From contig JAAVHM010000028.1 of assembly GCA_014799675.1 (NCBI GenBank), positions 1 to 6,028 on the forward strand: a DNA stretch of 6,028 nt, given 5' to 3'. The position numbers and the translations under genes were made by a program. The notes below the pieces were generated by a model that was not told the DNA's origin, ran no database searches, and worked only from the letters and a program-made list of their open reading frames with translations. How positions within the stretch are numbered: position 1 is the stretch's first letter; each line of letters begins with the position of its first letter. This stretch comes from Ruminococcus sp. (lineage in GTDB: Bacteria > Bacillota > Clostridia > Oscillospirales > Ruminococcaceae). Of the stretch, positions 5,099 through 6,028 are shown piece by piece.

Positions 5099-5180
5099 TG
5101 TAGGGGACGGGTTTCCCGTCCCGCGTTCACGATACAAGCCGTGCGGTTTGTATCGCGGGCGGGGAGACCCCGCCCCTACA
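5099..5180. repeat. MITE-like palindromic element B (82 bp, three hairpins)
   Basis: The terminal arms TGTAGGGG (5099-5106) and CCCCTACA (5173-5180) match those of element A. Inside are GGGACGGG (5104-5111) with CCCGTCCC (5115-5122), a central imperfect stem of about 12 bp formed by 5127-5139 and 5144-5156, and GGGCGGGG (5157-5164) with CCCCGCCC (5168-5175). The middle hairpin makes it cloverleaf-like; element A lacks it. It is too GC-rich and too symmetric for a tRNA, and no T-loop or anticodon arm is seen. Confidence 0.75.
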
Positions 5181-5199
5181 GATCGTTTTACGGACGAAC

Positions 5200-5227
5200 C
5201 ATTATTAATTATTCATTATTAATTATT
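5200..5227. repeat. Two tandem 14-bp AT-rich units
   Basis: CATTATTAATTATT occurs twice end to end (5200-5213 and 5214-5227), 20 nt after element B, and a partial third unit follows. It may have been acquired together with the element; no function can be assigned. Confidence 0.6.
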
Positions 5228-5254
5228 AATTGCCGATTAAATCCCCTGTTATTG

Positions 5255-5278
5255 GTTATACTTTTATTATAGTATACC
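5255..5278 (+). promoter_or_regulatory. AT-rich inverted repeat before the nucleotidyltransferase gene
   Basis: TATACT (5257-5262) and AGTATA (5271-5276) form a dyad with an 8-nt gap, flanked by GGT and CC. TATTAT (5265-5270) or TATAGT (5268-5273) inside could serve as a -10, but no matching -35 is visible. It ends a few bases before the ribosome binding site, so it may combine promoter and operator. Confidence 0.3.
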
Positions 5279-5299
5279 ACCGTAAAGGAGATAAAGCTC

Positions 5300-6028
5300 A
5301 TGGAAAAAACCCCCACCGTCCTTATCCTCACGGGAGGCGACGCGCTGCGGCTGCGTCCCCTGACCTGCACAAAGCCCTCCGCCCTGCTGCCCGTCTGCGG
5401 AACGCCGCTGATAGGCTATACATTAGACCTCCTTGAACAGCACGGCTTTACAAAAATTTTCACCGCCGCCGACCGTCTTTCCTCTGAAATAACAAATTAT
5501 CTTGAGGATTTCCCTGACATGGATTTCGTTATCACACCCACCCCGGAGGGAACTTGCTCCGCGCTTTACAAGACCGCCGAGGTCATGGAGGAGGACTCCC
5601 CATTGATAGCCGTTTACGGAAATCTTTTGTTTGACGCGGACCTTTCCGTCGCTCTCAAAAAACACGAGGAAAGGGCTGCGGACGTTACAGTCCTGACCCT
5701 GCCCAAGGATATCCGTTCCTACTCGGACAGCGTTCTCACCGTTACGGACGGTGAAAACGGCATTACCGACCTTATCCCCTGCGCCGCAAGGGAAAACTGC
5801 CGTTCCGAGACCGCCGCCGCGGGTATATTTATATTTTCAAAAAAGTCCGCCCTTAAAGCCGAGGAGTACGCAGGCCTCAGCGGCGATATCCTGACAGACC
5901 TGCTTCCCAAGCTTATTAAAAATGGGAGCAAGGTCATGAGCTGCACGGCGGAGGGATATTTTTGCAGCATTTCAACTATAGAGGGGTACTTTGCCGCAAA
6001 CAACGACGTTTTAAGCGGGACGTACCCA
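5300..6028 (+). CDS. Sugar nucleotidyltransferase-like protein with degenerate active site, partial (3' end outside window)
   Basis: 243 codons are open to the window edge. ATG 5300 follows AAAGGAG (5284-5290) by 9 nt. The order of segments is that of NTP_transferase enzymes, which join NTP and sugar 1-phosphate to NDP-sugar: LTGGDALRLRPLT (10-22), LLPVCGTPLIGYTLDLLEQHGF (29-50), PEGTCSAL (82-89), YGNLLFDADLS (106-116), AAGIFIFS (173-180), and GYFCSISTIEGYFAANNDVL (219-238). Key positions are altered. The GGxGTR loop is GGDALR, the PK lysine is Ser27, the metal Asp of the GD motif is Asn108, the EKP sugar-binding motif is missing around 155-167, and the metal Asp of the DIG motif is Ser223. 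From known family members, RPLTC and GYxCxI most resemble the N-terminal domain of clostridial mannose-1-phosphate guanylyltransferase/phosphomannomutase fusions, so a mutase domain may follow outside the window. The domain is probably inactive or regulatory; a highly unusual active enzyme is less likely. Confidence 0.85.
   Translation, partial: MEKTPTVLILTGGDALRLRPLTCTKPSALLPVCGTPLIGYTLDLLEQHGFTKIFTAADRLSSEITNYLEDFPDMDFVITPTPEGTCSALYKTAEVMEEDSPLIAVYGNLLFDADLSVALKKHEERAADVTVLTLPKDIRSYSDSVLTVTDGENGITDLIPCAARENCRSETAAAGIFIFSKKSALKAEEYAGLSGDILTDLLPKLIKNGSKVMSCTAEGYFCSISTIEGYFAANNDVLSGTYP

Noticed and set aside
5099..5180. Cloverleaf-like fold suggesting a tRNA
   Set aside because: The arms are too GC-rich and symmetric, there is no T-loop (TTCRA), no anticodon arm of normal size and no CCA context, and the ends match another repeat element.

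Overview
The window looks like a low-to-moderate GC Gram-positive chromosome, most likely a gut or rumen clostridium of the Oscillospiraceae (Ruminococcus-like). The evidence is AAGGAG-type ribosome binding sites on every gene, a secreted DUF348-G5-3D cell-wall protein, a stand-alone MsmK/UgpC-type sugar-transport ATPase, and a sugar nucleotidyltransferase most like the N-terminal half of clostridial nucleotidyltransferase/phosphohexomutase fusions. The genus is an inference; no marker gene is present to fix it.

Layout, left to right. Positions 1-260 hold copy 1 of a large hairpin repeat. At 310-1029 (+) is an RsuA-family 16S rRNA pseudouridine synthase. At 1395-2537 (+) is the ABC ATPase, with its own extended -10 promoter and a strong terminator at 2566-2595. 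From 2599 to 3440 there are about 840 bases without a gene, packed with repeats: copy 2 of the large hairpin (inverted relative to copy 1), an 81-bp MITE-like palindromic element, an 11-bp perfect hairpin, and a diverged copy 3. At 3516-4529 (-) is a secreted DUF348-G5-3D protein, probably peptidoglycan-cleaving, with a long bidirectional-looking terminator stem. Its promoter is a perfect TTGACA-17-TATAAT, followed by a perfect match to the WalR (YycF) box. A divergent intergenic region of about 770 bases (4530-5299) carries palindromes and a second MITE-like element. From 5300 to the window end (+) is a sugar nucleotidyltransferase-like protein, cut off by the edge.

The genes are separate transcription units (ribosome modification, carbohydrate uptake energy, cell-wall remodelling, sugar-nucleotide metabolism) and do not form an operon. 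The most notable observations are: (i) the nucleotidyltransferase domain has lost its key catalytic and metal-binding positions in at least four separate motifs, so it looks like a pseudoenzyme or regulatory domain; (ii) a WalR-type site lies just downstream of the promoter of a cell-wall hydrolase, linking the gene to the essential WalRK wall-homeostasis regulon; (iii) a three-copy family of long G-rich/C-rich hairpins shows conserved stems and a variable loop centre. No CRISPR array, transposase, rRNA or tRNA gene was found.
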